This document shows positions 24,448 to 34,027 of a stretch of DNA of 47,861 nt, one piece after another. The stretch's first letter is position 1, and every line of letters starts with the position of its first letter. Source of the DNA: a virus; the IMG/VR virus record IMGVR_UViG_3300014839_000011, positions 1 through 47,861 of that record; one strand, written 5' to 3'. The translations under genes were made by a program, and so were the position numbers. Under the pieces are notes generated by a model. That model saw nothing but the letters and a program-made list of their open reading frames with translations. It did not search any database and was not told the origin of the DNA.

Positions 24448-25425
24448 GTGAAACTCCTGGTCGTCGGCGATGTCCATGCTGTGGCCACTGAGCTACAGGA
24501 CTGCGCCACCTTGGTTGGTTTTGTGCTCGAGGTTGCAGAGCAGACCAAACCGGACCTGATCCTGTTCCTCGGGGACCAATTTCACAACCACTCCATCGTT
24601 CATGTCGATGTGTTGGCCTTCTGGAAGGCTGCCTTCATCGCCTGTCGAAAGTCTGGGTTCAAGGTGGCCGCCCTGGTCGGAAACCATGATATGACAGGCC
24701 TGGAGTCGAACCAAAACCATGCAATGCTGGCGTACACCAGCGACATCACAGTAGTCGACAAGCCCATGGTTGTAGGCGGGGTGTTGCTGCTGCCGTACTA
24801 CTTTGACCCCAAGGCCTTCGTTGAGGCATGTGTGGCTCATTCCGATTGCTCCACAGTGATTTGCCACCAGACCTTTCAGGGCGGCACGTATGACAACGGA
24901 TTTTACGCGAAGGATGGCGTGAACCTTGACGAGATCCCCCAGAAGTCCGTGGTATCAGGACACATTCATAAGCCACAATCTTTTGGGAAATGCTTTTACC
25001 CCGGCTCCCCTAGGTGGCGCACCTTGTCGGACGCTAATGAAGAGAGGGCTATCTGGCTTCTGAAATATGAAGCAGGTAACCAAGTAGACCAGACGGCATT
25101 TAGCACGGGGGCTAATTGCCGCCGCGTTTGGTACTTTGTTGATACAGTGGAGGCTCCCGTGAAGCTACCCTCTGTCATAAAGGACCAGTGGAGAATCGAC
25201 ATCAAGGGCTCTCAGGAATACGTGCAGGCCAGAAAGCAAGAACTGCAGGGACCCGGAGTCCAGGTTCGGTGCTTCCCGGACCAACAGGCGAATACCCTGC
25301 AGGTCCGGGAGTCCGAGGGCGTCGAAAAGGCTTTTACTGGGTTCATGGATAGGTATCTACCAAAGTACGGGACAACTAGAGACGTGCTCGAAAAGATGGC
25401 GAAGGAGAGACTGGGAAATGGATAG
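24448..25425 (+). CDS. sbcD: SbcD/Mre11/T4 gp47-like nuclease
   Basis: 325 residues from a GTG at 24448 with AGAGG six bases upstream; a longer frame exists but begins inside the upstream gene. Di-metal phosphoesterase motifs: VVGDVHAVATE, LFLGDQFHNH, ALVGNHDMTG, VICHQTFQGG, VVSGHIHKPQSFG. A C-terminal capping domain follows. It should pair with the SbcC-like ATPase (14964-17135) as a DNA-end-processing exonuclease, although the two genes lie in opposite transcription units. Confidence 0.88.
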   Translation: MKLLVVGDVHAVATELQDCATLVGFVLEVAEQTKPDLILFLGDQFHNHSIVHVDVLAFWKAAFIACRKSGFKVAALVGNHDMTGLESNQNHAMLAYTSDITVVDKPMVVGGVLLLPYYFDPKAFVEACVAHSDCSTVICHQTFQGGTYDNGFYAKDGVNLDEIPQKSVVSGHIHKPQSFGKCFYPGSPRWRTLSDANEERAIWLLKYEAGNQVDQTAFSTGANCRRVWYFVDTVEAPVKLPSVIKDQWRIDIKGSQEYVQARKQELQGPGVQVRCFPDQQANTLQVRESEGVEKAFTGFMDRYLPKYGTTRDVLEKMAKERLGNG

Positions 25426-25654
25426 TTCTCTACCCTACAGACCCCATAGGTTCTCCGGTTATCCGGGCGCAATATGCTTGGATTGTGGAATTGAGGACGC
25501 AAAAGAGCTATGTGTTGCTATCCATCAATTGAACTGCAAGAGGAGGGGTTGCGACAATCAGTCCTGTCCAGGATGTCCATGGTGTGGTCAATACGGTTTT
25601 CCCAGTGATGCTGTCTCCGTTTCTCCTTGTCGATATTGTGGGAGAGATCCATGA
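25418..25654 (+). CDS. small Cys-rich protein, probable zinc binding
   Basis: 78 residues, start overlapping the sbcD stop by 8 bp. Ten Cys residues in pairs: CLDCG, CKRRGCDNQSCPGCPWCG, CRYCG. Probably two zinc knuckles. Function unknown. Confidence 0.7.
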   Translation: MDSSLPYRPHRFSGYPGAICLDCGIEDAKELCVAIHQLNCKRRGCDNQSCPGCPWCGQYGFPSDAVSVSPCRYCGRDP

Positions 25655-26070
25655 GTAACGTAGGTAACAATACCACTGAGCAGCTCCTCGTCCTGAAGGC
25701 GCTTACCCGTTCTACCGGGTGTCTACATGAGGGACAAATCCTGCAGCTCAAGATGTGGACCTATCTACTCTACCCCAAGGTCAAAGTCAAGTACGAGATT
25801 CAGATTGACCAGACTCTAAAGTCAGTGAAATACCTGCTCTCCTACCCTCGTAAGGTCCCCGCAGGGCTCGCAGGGAAATCGGCTGAGCTAGAGAAGGACT
25901 TCCATTGGCTCCTTGGTGACGAGTGGCTCCTGGAGATTGTAGCGAATTCTAAGAGGGTGTTCAGGGGCACCAGACAGATCAAGGCTGGGCAGGACGCGCA
26001 GAAGAAGGTATATACCCCCTTTATCAAAGCAGTGGATGAATACGCTGATTCTTTTAGGAAGAAGTCATGA
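25651..26070 (+). CDS. hypothetical protein
   Basis: 139 residues from ATG 25651 (MSNVGNNTTEQ), overlapping the previous stop as ATGA with GGGAGAG upstream. Mostly helical, with a Lys-rich C-terminus. No family recognised. Followed by a 4-bp overlap with the GIY-YIG gene. Confidence 0.65.
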   Translation: MSNVGNNTTEQLLVLKALTRSTGCLHEGQILQLKMWTYLLYPKVKVKYEIQIDQTLKSVKYLLSYPRKVPAGLAGKSAELEKDFHWLLGDEWLLEIVANSKRVFRGTRQIKAGQDAQKKVYTPFIKAVDEYADSFRKKS

Positions 26071-26699
26071 CCAGTAAGTTTTTGGTATACGGGCTAGTAG
26101 ATCCTCGTGACGGCCAGTTGCGTTACGTGGGGAAGTCCTGCTCTGGCCTCTGGAGGCCTACGGAGGAGTTTAATAGAGCCCTTAAGGGACAGGAGGGAGC
26201 TAACCATCGGGTTAATTGGATTAAGAATATGCATTCCTCTGGGTGTAGGTATTCGGTTGTAGTGTTCCAGGAACTTGAATCAAATGAGATATTATCTCAG
26301 GCAGAGGTATTTTGGATTGCATACTTTAGAGGGTTGGGATGTAAACTAACAAACATGACGGTCGGCGGTGAGGGAGTGGTCTACAGTGGTGTACATCGTA
26401 GAGGGTATCATCTCTCTGACGCCACTAGGGCCAAGATGCGAGCTAAGCGCCTAAGTGATAAAACAAAGGCCCTTATAGGCGCATGGAGCAGAGGGAAAAA
26501 GAGGACAGAACGGACGAAACACCTCATTCAGATGTCTCAGCCTCATCGCCGTTCTGTGGTGGATCAAAATGGTGTGGTATACCCTACAATTTCCGATGCA
26601 GCTAGATGCCTCGGTTTGGACAGGTCAAACATTAGTGCTATGCTACACGGTCGTTTGAAATCAATCGGTGGTTATATTTTTAGGGTGTCAAATGGATGA
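26067..26699 (+). CDS. GIY-YIG homing endonuclease with NUMOD1 motif
   Basis: 210 residues. GIY-YIG core: FLVYGLVDPRDG, LRYVGKSCSG, WRP, then a catalytic-region Glu in QAEVFWIAYFRGLG and the Asn-type NMTVGGEGV. A basic NUMOD3-like linker (TRAKMRAKRLSDKTKALIG) follows, and a C-terminal NUMOD1 DNA-binding motif (PTISDAARCLGLDRSNISAM). Inserted just before the terminase genes and coupled by ATGA overlaps at both ends. Confidence 0.9.
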   Translation: MTSKFLVYGLVDPRDGQLRYVGKSCSGLWRPTEEFNRALKGQEGANHRVNWIKNMHSSGCRYSVVVFQELESNEILSQAEVFWIAYFRGLGCKLTNMTVGGEGVVYSGVHRRGYHLSDATRAKMRAKRLSDKTKALIGAWSRGKKRTERTKHLIQMSQPHRRSVVDQNGVVYPTISDAARCLGLDRSNISAMLHGRLKSIGGYIFRVSNG

Positions 26700-27279
26700 G
26701 ATTGCAAGGATTCCTCTGGATGCATTGAGTGTCAGGGAGAGGTCTGCCTACCAGTTATCTGTCTCACGCAAGGAGCCCTTCCTCTCGCCGGTTCTAGCCG
26801 ACCAGTTGTATCGTCTGTTCGAATCCGGCAAGACCTGTGAGGAAATCCAGGCAGTCAACAAAGGGATTACCTTGGGAACTATCGTCCGGGCTAGGGTTGA
26901 TTTCGGCTGGGATGAGAAGAGGAATCAATATTTCCAGAGCCTGTGCGACAGAGCCAAGGGGCAAGCCAAACAGCTCGTGCTCGAGTCCGTGTCTTTCCTG
27001 AGCGACTTCTTGAGCGCATTCCATCGCCATGACAAGGATAAATTCGCCCGCTTCATCCAGACTGGCGACCCGAAGGAGCTGGACGGGGCCATGATGGCAG
27101 ATGGTGGAGGCCTGAAACTGTATCAGAACGTGGTGGCACTGCTCTTGACTTTGACGGGCCAGGAATCAACCAAGACGATCCATGGGGTGGTCGAACACCA
27201 TCACACTGTTGAGGCCCCCAAGGCAGACAAGGCACTCACTTCGGAAGAGGCATCTGCCTTGCTATTGGGGTCCAAGTAA
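26692..27279 (+). CDS. terS: probable terminase small subunit
   Basis: 195 residues from ATG 26692 (MDEIARIPLDALSVRERSAY), overlapping the GIY-YIG stop. It lies directly before the large terminase gene with a TAATG junction. A helix-turn-helix-like stretch (LFESGKTCEEIQAVNKGITL) and a central helical oligomerisation region fit small terminases, which bind the packaging site. Called from position and helical pattern; sequence similarity is not decisive. Confidence 0.6.
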   Translation: MDEIARIPLDALSVRERSAYQLSVSRKEPFLSPVLADQLYRLFESGKTCEEIQAVNKGITLGTIVRARVDFGWDEKRNQYFQSLCDRAKGQAKQLVLESVSFLSDFLSAFHRHDKDKFARFIQTGDPKELDGAMMADGGGLKLYQNVVALLLTLTGQESTKTIHGVVEHHHTVEAPKADKALTSEEASALLLGSK

Positions 27280-29234
27280 TGGACTTGAGTTCACTGTCGC
27301 CGGAGCAATTGGACTCCCTCAAGCGCAAAGCCGTACTTGTGCCTTGCAAGAGCAAGGATGCACTGAAAAATTGGGTGGGTCTATACCTAAACCTAGACCT
27401 GCCTAATTGCATCGTGGACCCCAGCAGCAACTCCTGTCCTATGGACATCCTCTGGCTTGCCTACTGCAAGATGGTAGAGGGAGATCCCGACTACACCAGA
27501 ATCCTGTTCTTCGCCGCTCGAGACTGCTTCAAGAGCCTTCTGGCTTCTGTTATCGAGCTATTGTCGGTCCTGCATTTGAAGAGGGACAACTGCCACCTTG
27601 CAGCAATTGAGTCTCAGAGCCGTGTCTGCGCTAGGTACCTCCGCAAGTATGCCGTCCTGCCCTACATCAGGGACTATGTATCGCAGATGTCGGAGAGGCG
27701 CATCGAGTTTACTAGGTTCGAACGCAGCGGAGAGACCATCTCGTTTGTTGAGTACAATGCACTGAACCCCGTCGACAAGCTCACCTACACGCAGGTAACC
27801 AACTTCATCCAGGTCGTGATCGCGACAATGCAGGGTACCAACTCTGCCCACTCTCAAGTCCTCCTTCTAGACGAGCTGGACCTAGCCCCTCGCGCTCCTG
27901 TTGAGGAATCGAAGATGATTCCTACTCAGTGCGCTGACGGTAAGCCCCCTGTGGTCTTGATGACCTCCTCCCGTAAGTTCGCTGCCGGCTTGGTTCAGGA
28001 AGAGATTGACGAGGCAGAGGAGCGTGGCACACGAGTGTTCCACTGGAACCTCTTGGACTGCACTCGCCCTTGTCCTCCGGAGAGGCATCTGCCTCAGTCT
28101 CCGATGATTGACATCTACTATTCGGAGTCCAATCTCAAGGCTATTTCCGAGGTAGCCTGGGGTGAGTTAGGGGAAGACCAGAAGGAGAAATACAAGAAGA
28201 CTACGGGTTATACCGGCTGCCTCAAGAATTGTCGTTTGTTCGCTGTGTGTCGTGGCCGGCTGGTGTCTGGACAGAAGTGCAAGTCCCCCCTCCTAAAGAC
28301 AATTCCTCACGTTCAGAACCTATTCAGGAGTGTGGACGTTGAGGTCGCCAAGGCCCAGTTGATGTGCTGGAAGCCATCAAATTACGGCCTGATCTATCCC
28401 AATTTTGACGCCTCCCTCCACGTACTCACTGCAGCTCAGATAGCGGCCAAGGTGACCGGAGACAACTATCCCGCTTCCTTCTCCAAGGCTGATTTGATTC
28501 GTCTATTCAAGAGCCGTGACGCTCAATTCTTTGCGGGCATGGACCATGGCTACACTCACAATTTCGCAGTTGTAGCTGGAGCTAAAGATGGGAATAGGTT
28601 CTTCGTCCTCGATGTCATTTCCGCTGCAGAACTTGAACTGTCTCAAAAAATCGAGGTGTGTACTTCGCGCATCAAGGACCTGAACCCTGTCATCTACGCA
28701 GACCCCGAAGATCCCGCTTCCAACAAGACACTGAAGAAGCATTTCCGGATGCGTGACTGGAGTAAGAAGCCGGGTTCCGTTGTGGGAGGCATTAGTATCG
28801 TGCGGTACAAGCTGATGCCTACCATGGGCAATGAGCCTCAATTGTATTTCCTGGGAGGTGACTCAGACGTTGAGACCTTGGTTAAGGACTTCTCGAAGTA
28901 CAGGTGGATGCTAGACAAGAATTCAGGAAAGCCCACTGATATCCCCAGCGAAGAAGACGACGACAGAATGGACGCCCTACGCTACGTGATTATGAACGTA
29001 TTCGACAAATCAGGCAAGCTGATGGCTGCCCCCGAGACTGCATCAGAAAAACGCTCCCTGGAGGCTATATCCGGAGGAGGTTCTCTGCAGCAGGGTAATT
29101 ACTCTCAGAGCAACTGGGCCTCAAAGATCATCCAGGAGTGTCTGCAGCCTACTTCGACTCCAGGTCAAGACGACGCAAATCAGTCCCAATCCTCCAAGGG
29201 TAAAAAAGGTGGATTCATATGGAACTTGGGATAG
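27279..29234 (+). CDS. terL: terminase large subunit (packaging ATPase and nuclease)
   Basis: 651 residues. The ATPase half has a deviant Walker A (ILFFAARDCFKSLLAS, about residues 75-90) and Walker B (QVLLLDELDLAPR), then LMTSSRKF as the coupling motif. The nuclease half has FFAGMDHGYTHNFAVVAG (first Asp), VIYADPEDPA, and EEDDDRMDALRYVIM (last acidic cluster). A Cys-rich segment between the halves (CLKNC, CRGRLVSGQKC) is unusual and may bind zinc. The protein pumps DNA into the prohead and cuts it. Confidence 0.9.
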   Translation: MDLSSLSPEQLDSLKRKAVLVPCKSKDALKNWVGLYLNLDLPNCIVDPSSNSCPMDILWLAYCKMVEGDPDYTRILFFAARDCFKSLLASVIELLSVLHLKRDNCHLAAIESQSRVCARYLRKYAVLPYIRDYVSQMSERRIEFTRFERSGETISFVEYNALNPVDKLTYTQVTNFIQVVIATMQGTNSAHSQVLLLDELDLAPRAPVEESKMIPTQCADGKPPVVLMTSSRKFAAGLVQEEIDEAEERGTRVFHWNLLDCTRPCPPERHLPQSPMIDIYYSESNLKAISEVAWGELGEDQKEKYKKTTGYTGCLKNCRLFAVCRGRLVSGQKCKSPLLKTIPHVQNLFRSVDVEVAKAQLMCWKPSNYGLIYPNFDASLHVLTAAQIAAKVTGDNYPASFSKADLIRLFKSRDAQFFAGMDHGYTHNFAVVAGAKDGNRFFVLDVISAAELELSQKIEVCTSRIKDLNPVIYADPEDPASNKTLKKHFRMRDWSKKPGSVVGGISIVRYKLMPTMGNEPQLYFLGGDSDVETLVKDFSKYRWMLDKNSGKPTDIPSEEDDDRMDALRYVIMNVFDKSGKLMAAPETASEKRSLEAISGGGSLQQGNYSQSNWASKIIQECLQPTSTPGQDDANQSQSSKGKKGGFIWNLG

Positions 29235-29272
29235 CAACAATCTTTAGATAGCGAAATTCCTGAAAGGGACCA

Positions 29273-30235
29273 ATGCAAGCCTTCTTAAATGTGTCGTCAT
29301 CCGTTGTGGCGTATGGAGATGTGACAGCCAATGCCAATCCGGCTCTAAAATACGTAGACTGGAAGAGGACTCTCGGCCCTGTCCCGGTCGTCAACCCCGA
29401 GTCAAAGTCGCTTACTTTGCAGCCCGGGGAGACCAAGCTGGTATTTGACGGGACTAGGACGACCACCATCGCCTCTGACACCCAACTTGTCTTGACGGCC
29501 AGTATCCTCGACCCAGCTAGGTATCGTTTCACTCAAGGGACTGGGACCGCCCCGGGATTCAGGACCAATCGCGCTCTGGTAACTTCGAGTGTCCCCTTGA
29601 CGCTGGTGGCAAATGCCAATGGTACCCTAACTATGGATGCAGGTATATTGCATCCCTTCTCTGGTGTGTCTATCGGGGATACTATTTTTGTTCCCGGGCC
29701 GACCACAGGAGATGTGACCGCTGGATTTGATACATACAACGAAGGCGAGTGGATCGTCTTGGGTCAGTCTTCATCTTCTCTGACACTCGTGAGGAACGGG
29801 GATTTCAGTGGGGTGTCTGAGGCTGTCACTCCGGCTACAAATGCTGTACTAGCTTATTCTGCCAGTGGCGTCCAGGTGGGAGATGATGTCGACCTCAGCG
29901 CAGGATTTGCCACTTCTGCCCAGAGGGTGTATCAGGTAATGGTAGTCACAGCCACTTGGTTTGAGGTAATTAGCGCAGCTCCCCTGGCTCCGGAAAGTGC
30001 CACGCCAGGGGTAGCGGGCATTGCCTTCTACTCGAGCAGCAAGAGCTTCCTCAGGGTCGAGTCAGACCAGAGCTGCGTAGTGAGGGTGAATGGGGACACG
30101 GGGAACTATAACCACCTTCAGCCTATGACCGATGGTGGAGTTGGATACTACGAGAAAATTGGCCCGTCGTGGTCCTTGACGCTGGTCAACAAGTCTCTGG
30201 TGTCAGCCAATGCTACGGTGATCTCAGCCGAATAA
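29273..30235 (+). CDS. beta-rich virion-like protein of unknown role
   Basis: 320 residues with AAAGGGA before the ATG. Almost all beta-strand pattern, rich in Val, Thr, Ser, Gly, with few charged residues (SKSLTLQPGETKLVFDG, VPLTLVANANGTLTMDAG). Placed between terminase and portal, so a head decoration or fibre protein is plausible. No domain recognised. Confidence 0.65.
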   Translation: MQAFLNVSSSVVAYGDVTANANPALKYVDWKRTLGPVPVVNPESKSLTLQPGETKLVFDGTRTTTIASDTQLVLTASILDPARYRFTQGTGTAPGFRTNRALVTSSVPLTLVANANGTLTMDAGILHPFSGVSIGDTIFVPGPTTGDVTAGFDTYNEGEWIVLGQSSSSLTLVRNGDFSGVSEAVTPATNAVLAYSASGVQVGDDVDLSAGFATSAQRVYQVMVVTATWFEVISAAPLAPESATPGVAGIAFYSSSKSFLRVESDQSCVVRVNGDTGNYNHLQPMTDGGVGYYEKIGPSWSLTLVNKSLVSANATVISAE

Positions 30236-30243
30236 GAGGGACC

Positions 30244-32352
30244 ATGTCTAGAAAGAGTCAGATCGAAAGACCGGAGCTAACCCCACTCGCCAAGTCGGTA
30301 TTGGAGTCTCTGGTCAGCTCCGACCGTTCTTTTGTCTCCAAAAAGCATAGCTCCCCAAAGATGATGGGGAACAACGAGATAAGGGAAGACGACTCCCCAC
30401 CTACTCTGGTCAAGTCCATCCTTAACGTGCTGAATGGTGGCCACGGTAAGGATAGCGAAAATAGCATCGAGCGCCTCGCGTTTGAGACGGACCCTACACA
30501 GTATAATATGTACGCCTCGGTCTATCGGGCCAAGGTCAAGTTACTTCCCGACATCATCCTGAAGCGTATCGCCATCCAGGACGATTTGGTCGCGTCAATT
30601 GTCAATGCACGTTCCAATCAGGTCGGTTCATTCGGCCGCTTGCGCCCGAATCGACACGAGATCGGATTCATTATCGAACCGAAGTCCGGAGTCATGGACA
30701 AGGCCGACACAAAGCAAAAGGAGGCCCTCCAGAGGCGTATGGACGAGGCCCAGGTGAAGCTTGAGAACTGCGGCCACACCACAGGTTGGACCAAAGACGA
30801 CAGGGTCACTTTCTCCCAATACCTTGGGATGAGCACTCGCAATGCAGTTGTTGTCGGTAGGATCGCCACTGAAGTCATCTGGGTGGCAGACGCCAAAGCC
30901 GGTGGAGAGAAGAAGTTCCACTCGTTCCGCCCTATCGATGCAGGTACTATCTACAGGGCCGTTCCCCAGCAAGAGGCCGCCCAGGCCGTTCGCGACAACG
31001 CACGTCATCTGCTAGAGTCCCTCAAGAACAAGAAACTGGAGCCAGAGAAGTTCCAGAAGGACGAATACACTTGGGTGCAAGTGATTGAAGGCCGACCGGT
31101 TCAGGCATTCACAAGTGAAGAGTGCATCGTCCACAATTTCTATCCTGTGACAGACATCGAGCTGGACGGATACCCACTTACCCCTCTTGACACCATCATC
31201 AATGCCGTCACCACACACATCAACATCACCCAGCACAACAAGGTCTATTTCCAAAGTGGCAGAGCTGCTCGAGGTATGTTGGTCATCAAGTCGGATGACG
31301 CCGATGAAGGTGTAGTCAGCCGTATCCGCCAGCAGTTCAATGCCAGCATCAATTCGGTCGGCAACGCTTGGCGTATGCCCGTGTTTGCCGTTGGCGCTAC
31401 AGACGAGATTGACTGGAGCCCTATCGACAGTGGCGCTAGGGACATGGAGTTCCAGTTTCTCTCCGACACTAACGCCCGTGTCATTCTCTCTGCCTTCCAG
31501 ATGAGCCCAGAAGAGCTTCCCGGCTACGCCCATCTTTCCCGAGGTACTAACAATCAGGCTCTCTCCGAGAGCAACCAGGAATACAAGCTAGAGGCACACA
31601 GAGACGTTGGTATCCGCCCCCTCATCAAGACCTGGGAAGACTTCATCAATGCTCGCATCTTCCCCCTCATTGACCTTGAGTTGTCGAGGATCTGCACTGT
31701 CAAGCTGGTCGGTCTGGATGCGGAGACCGCTGAAAAGGAAGCTGTCCGTATTCAGCAAGATATGGCCGTCCATATGGACATGGACGAAATTCTTGACACT
31801 GTCGAGAAGGAGCCAGTAGGCAAGCGTTGGGGTGGCGAGTTCCTTCTCAACCCCCAGTGGCAAGCCGTTGTCGACAAATACCTTACTGTCGGTGAGATTC
31901 TGGAGCATTTCTTTGGCGTAGAGGGTGCGGCTAAGAACCCCAGCTTCGCCTACATGAGGGACTCGTTCTGGTTCCAGTTCCAGCAGATGCAGCTAGAACA
32001 GGCTCAGATGCAGGCCCAGCAGCAGGCGGCACAGATGCAGGCTCAGCAGCCCCAGCCGCCCCCAGGAGGCGACAAGAAGGGTCCAGACGGTGGTGGCCAG
32101 CCCCCGGCCGGTGGTGGCGAACAGCAGCCCGCCCAGCCCCCTGAGGGTGGCGATCTGACGCGCAGCCTTGACCAAGCAATGGTTCTCCTGTCGAAGTCTG
32201 AAGGGCAGCTACCCCCAGGCAAAAAGAAGCTCCTCGCCCAGCATCGAGAGACCGTCTCTAGGTTCATGACGGGCTGGGAGAAGGACACTGCTGAGGCGAT
32301 GAAGGAAATCCTGAAGGTTGCGGAGAAGTTCGAACCCAAGCCCAAGGAATAA
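30244..32352 (+). CDS. portal protein
   Basis: 702 residues from ATG 30244 with GAGGG upstream. The order is right for a portal (after terL, before a MuF protein), and the body fits the family: a long alpha/beta core with IGFIIEPKSGVMDKAD, a stretch GYPLTPLDTIINAVTTHINI, DTNARVILSAFQMSPEELPG, and a Gln/Met-rich then Pro/Gly-rich C-terminal tail (about residues 570-660). Forms the dodecameric ring through which DNA enters. Called from context, length and motif pattern. Confidence 0.8.
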   Translation: MSRKSQIERPELTPLAKSVLESLVSSDRSFVSKKHSSPKMMGNNEIREDDSPPTLVKSILNVLNGGHGKDSENSIERLAFETDPTQYNMYASVYRAKVKLLPDIILKRIAIQDDLVASIVNARSNQVGSFGRLRPNRHEIGFIIEPKSGVMDKADTKQKEALQRRMDEAQVKLENCGHTTGWTKDDRVTFSQYLGMSTRNAVVVGRIATEVIWVADAKAGGEKKFHSFRPIDAGTIYRAVPQQEAAQAVRDNARHLLESLKNKKLEPEKFQKDEYTWVQVIEGRPVQAFTSEECIVHNFYPVTDIELDGYPLTPLDTIINAVTTHINITQHNKVYFQSGRAARGMLVIKSDDADEGVVSRIRQQFNASINSVGNAWRMPVFAVGATDEIDWSPIDSGARDMEFQFLSDTNARVILSAFQMSPEELPGYAHLSRGTNNQALSESNQEYKLEAHRDVGIRPLIKTWEDFINARIFPLIDLELSRICTVKLVGLDAETAEKEAVRIQQDMAVHMDMDEILDTVEKEPVGKRWGGEFLLNPQWQAVVDKYLTVGEILEHFFGVEGAAKNPSFAYMRDSFWFQFQQMQLEQAQMQAQQQAAQMQAQQPQPPPGGDKKGPDGGGQPPAGGGEQQPAQPPEGGDLTRSLDQAMVLLSKSEGQLPPGKKKLLAQHRETVSRFMTGWEKDTAEAMKEILKVAEKFEPKPKE

Positions 32353-32354
32353 CA

Positions 32355-33128
32355 GTGTCTACCTACCGATTTCAGCTACCTCAGGGTGCTGTGAAATCAA
32401 TTCATGGTGCAGTTGATGCGCTATTTGATCGGGCCAAGGCCCGCATGCTGGGACCCCAGAGTGTAGACAAGCGCATTGCTGTAGCTTTCGACAAGACCTT
32501 TTCGATTCCCGGTCTCTTCCTGGCTGCCTCCCGCGATGAGGACGCTAAACCTGACGAAGGTATCCTCAAGACCCTTCTCGGCAACGTTGGTAACTATATC
32601 GATTCGTATCGTGAGGCCACTAAGGTCAAGGTAACCAGGGCTGTGGATTCTTGGCTGCAGGAAGCTGCCATGACCGGCGTTAAGACGGACATGGAGACGG
32701 TTCTTGGCGGTGAGCTGGCTACCGTCTGGGGCAAGGTGACTTCAGACATGCAACGCCTCGTGGATACCGAGGCCTCCAACGCCAGGAACACTGGGGCTCT
32801 GGACGGAATCATCCGTGTCAATGCAGCCCACGAGATTGAGGACCCGGTAGTGGTGTTTATCGTCGTGCGCGATTCGAAATTGTGTGAAGAGTGCCGCAGA
32901 CTTCATCTCATGGACGATGGGGTGACCCCCAGAGCCTACTATATTTCGGAGCTAGGCCATTCTTACCACAAGAAAGGTGAGGACACTCCAAAACTTGGAG
33001 GGCTTCACCCCCACTGTCGCTGCAGCCTAGTCACCATCATGCCGGGGTTCGGATTTAGCGATGCCGGCTCCATCGTATTTAAGGGTATCGGCTACGACGT
33101 TATCAAGGAGCAGAGGAATGAGAAGTAA
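32355..33128 (+). CDS. MuF-like head morphogenesis protein
   Basis: 257 residues from a GTG at 32355, two bases after the portal stop. Near the C-terminus it has the MuF signature: RDSKLCEECRRLHLMDDG, then GGLHPHCRCSLVTIMPGF, with paired Cys and His. Minor head proteins of this family act next to the portal in head assembly. Its end overlaps the HNH start. Confidence 0.85.
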   Translation: MSTYRFQLPQGAVKSIHGAVDALFDRAKARMLGPQSVDKRIAVAFDKTFSIPGLFLAASRDEDAKPDEGILKTLLGNVGNYIDSYREATKVKVTRAVDSWLQEAAMTGVKTDMETVLGGELATVWGKVTSDMQRLVDTEASNARNTGALDGIIRVNAAHEIEDPVVVFIVVRDSKLCEECRRLHLMDDGVTPRAYYISELGHSYHKKGEDTPKLGGLHPHCRCSLVTIMPGFGFSDAGSIVFKGIGYDVIKEQRNEK

Positions 33129-33555
33129 AGAGGAAAGGGCCGAGTACAATCGTCAGTATAGAGAGAAGCATAAGGCTGAGTTGGACAAATACCAGCGAGA
33201 GTATTCAAAGAAGCACTCTGCGAAAAAGGTAGAGGAGGTCCGTCTTTGGCGGCTAGCTCATCCCGGGCGGCGAACATACAAGTTCACCGAGTCTGCGCGT
33301 AACGCCCAGTTGCGATACAAGTACGGTATTGAACCCGAGGCTTTTGATGCCATCCTAGCGAAACAGGATGGCGTGTGTGCGATCTGCAAGAAACCAAGTG
33401 AGGAGCGGTTGCACGTAGACCATGACCACAAGACCAATAAAGTGCGTGGACTGCTGTGTGGAGGGTGCAATCGGGCTCTCGGCCTCATGAAGGACAGTCC
33501 CGAGACCTTGCGTGCCGCTGCAGAGTACCTAGATTCCACTTCCGTTGGCGAATAA
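33118..33555 (+). CDS. HNH endonuclease, endonuclease VII-like
   Basis: 145 residues from ATG 33118, inside the last codons of the MuF gene, with AGAGG just before. A basic N-terminal helix (RAEYNRQYREKHKAELDKYQ) is followed by the core: YGIEPEAFDAILAKQDGVCA, ICKKPS, VDHDHKTNKVRGLLCGGCN. Left boundary of the minus-strand island of small genes; its 3' end runs over the end of the small gene at 33485-33649. Confidence 0.9.
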   Translation: MRSKEERAEYNRQYREKHKAELDKYQREYSKKHSAKKVEEVRLWRLAHPGRRTYKFTESARNAQLRYKYGIEPEAFDAILAKQDGVCAICKKPSEERLHVDHDHKTNKVRGLLCGGCNRALGLMKDSPETLRAAAEYLDSTSVGE

Positions 33556-33649
33556 CTCGACTCGTGCTTTTGCTCCGGATTTGTAATACGATAGCCGCCC
33601 GGCCTGGGGAGACTACAGTGGTGTATTCGTAATTCCCGGTGCGTTGCAT
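33485..33649 (-). CDS. possible 54-residue protein, C-terminus over the HNH gene
   Basis: Starts ATG 33649 with AGGGAG upstream, 12 bp after the stop of the 118-residue gene. It reads MQRTGNYEYTTVVSPGRAAI. Up to about residue 32 it looks like a real small protein; the remaining residues are antisense to the HNH gene. Possibly a gene shortened or altered by the HNH insertion. No family recognised. Confidence 0.4.
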   Translation of the reverse strand: MQRTGNYEYTTVVSPGRAAIVLQIRSKSTSRVIRQRKWNLGTLQRHARSRDCPS

Positions 33650-33661
33650 GTCGATCTCCCT

Positions 33662-34018
33662 TCAGGTGGTCAGCTTCGCCAAGTCGTATTCCTCGCGCTT
33701 CACGTTGTAACTCAGGGCGTAGTTACAGAGGGCCTCAGAGTCCCACATGCTGACGGCATCTTTGATGTGGAGGCTCCAGAGCTGCCCCTTCTGGGTGAGG
33801 TACTCCCGAGGGAAGCACTTTCGCACCGCGATATACCTGGGGGGCTCAACAGACTTCTCGATGGGGATGGAATCCAGGTCCTTCAGCCAGCTTCGGACAT
33901 TGTCCCGGAGAGTCTGGACGAACTCGTCGCTGGCGTTTACCAGACTGCCAAGGCGAGCCTCAGCGATACGACACAGTGCATCCCCTGCGGTTCGGTTCTG
34001 AAGTTTGTTCACAGGCAT
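33662..34018 (-). CDS. hypothetical protein of the small-gene island
   Basis: 118 residues, MPVNKLQNRTAGDALCRIAE, with AGGAG before the ATG. Mixed helix and strand, no recognised domain. Confidence 0.7.
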   Translation of the reverse strand: MPVNKLQNRTAGDALCRIAEARLGSLVNASDEFVQTLRDNVRSWLKDLDSIPIEKSVEPPRYIAVRKCFPREYLTQKGQLWSLHIKDAVSMWDSEALCNYALSYNVKREEYDLAKLTT

Positions 34019-34027
34019 TTGAAGCTC

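Noticed and set aside
29245-29256. CGCTAT copy before the 320-residue gene
   Set aside because: It points leftward, antisense into terL, and its -10 (TATCTA) is a poor match, so it was not counted as a promoter.
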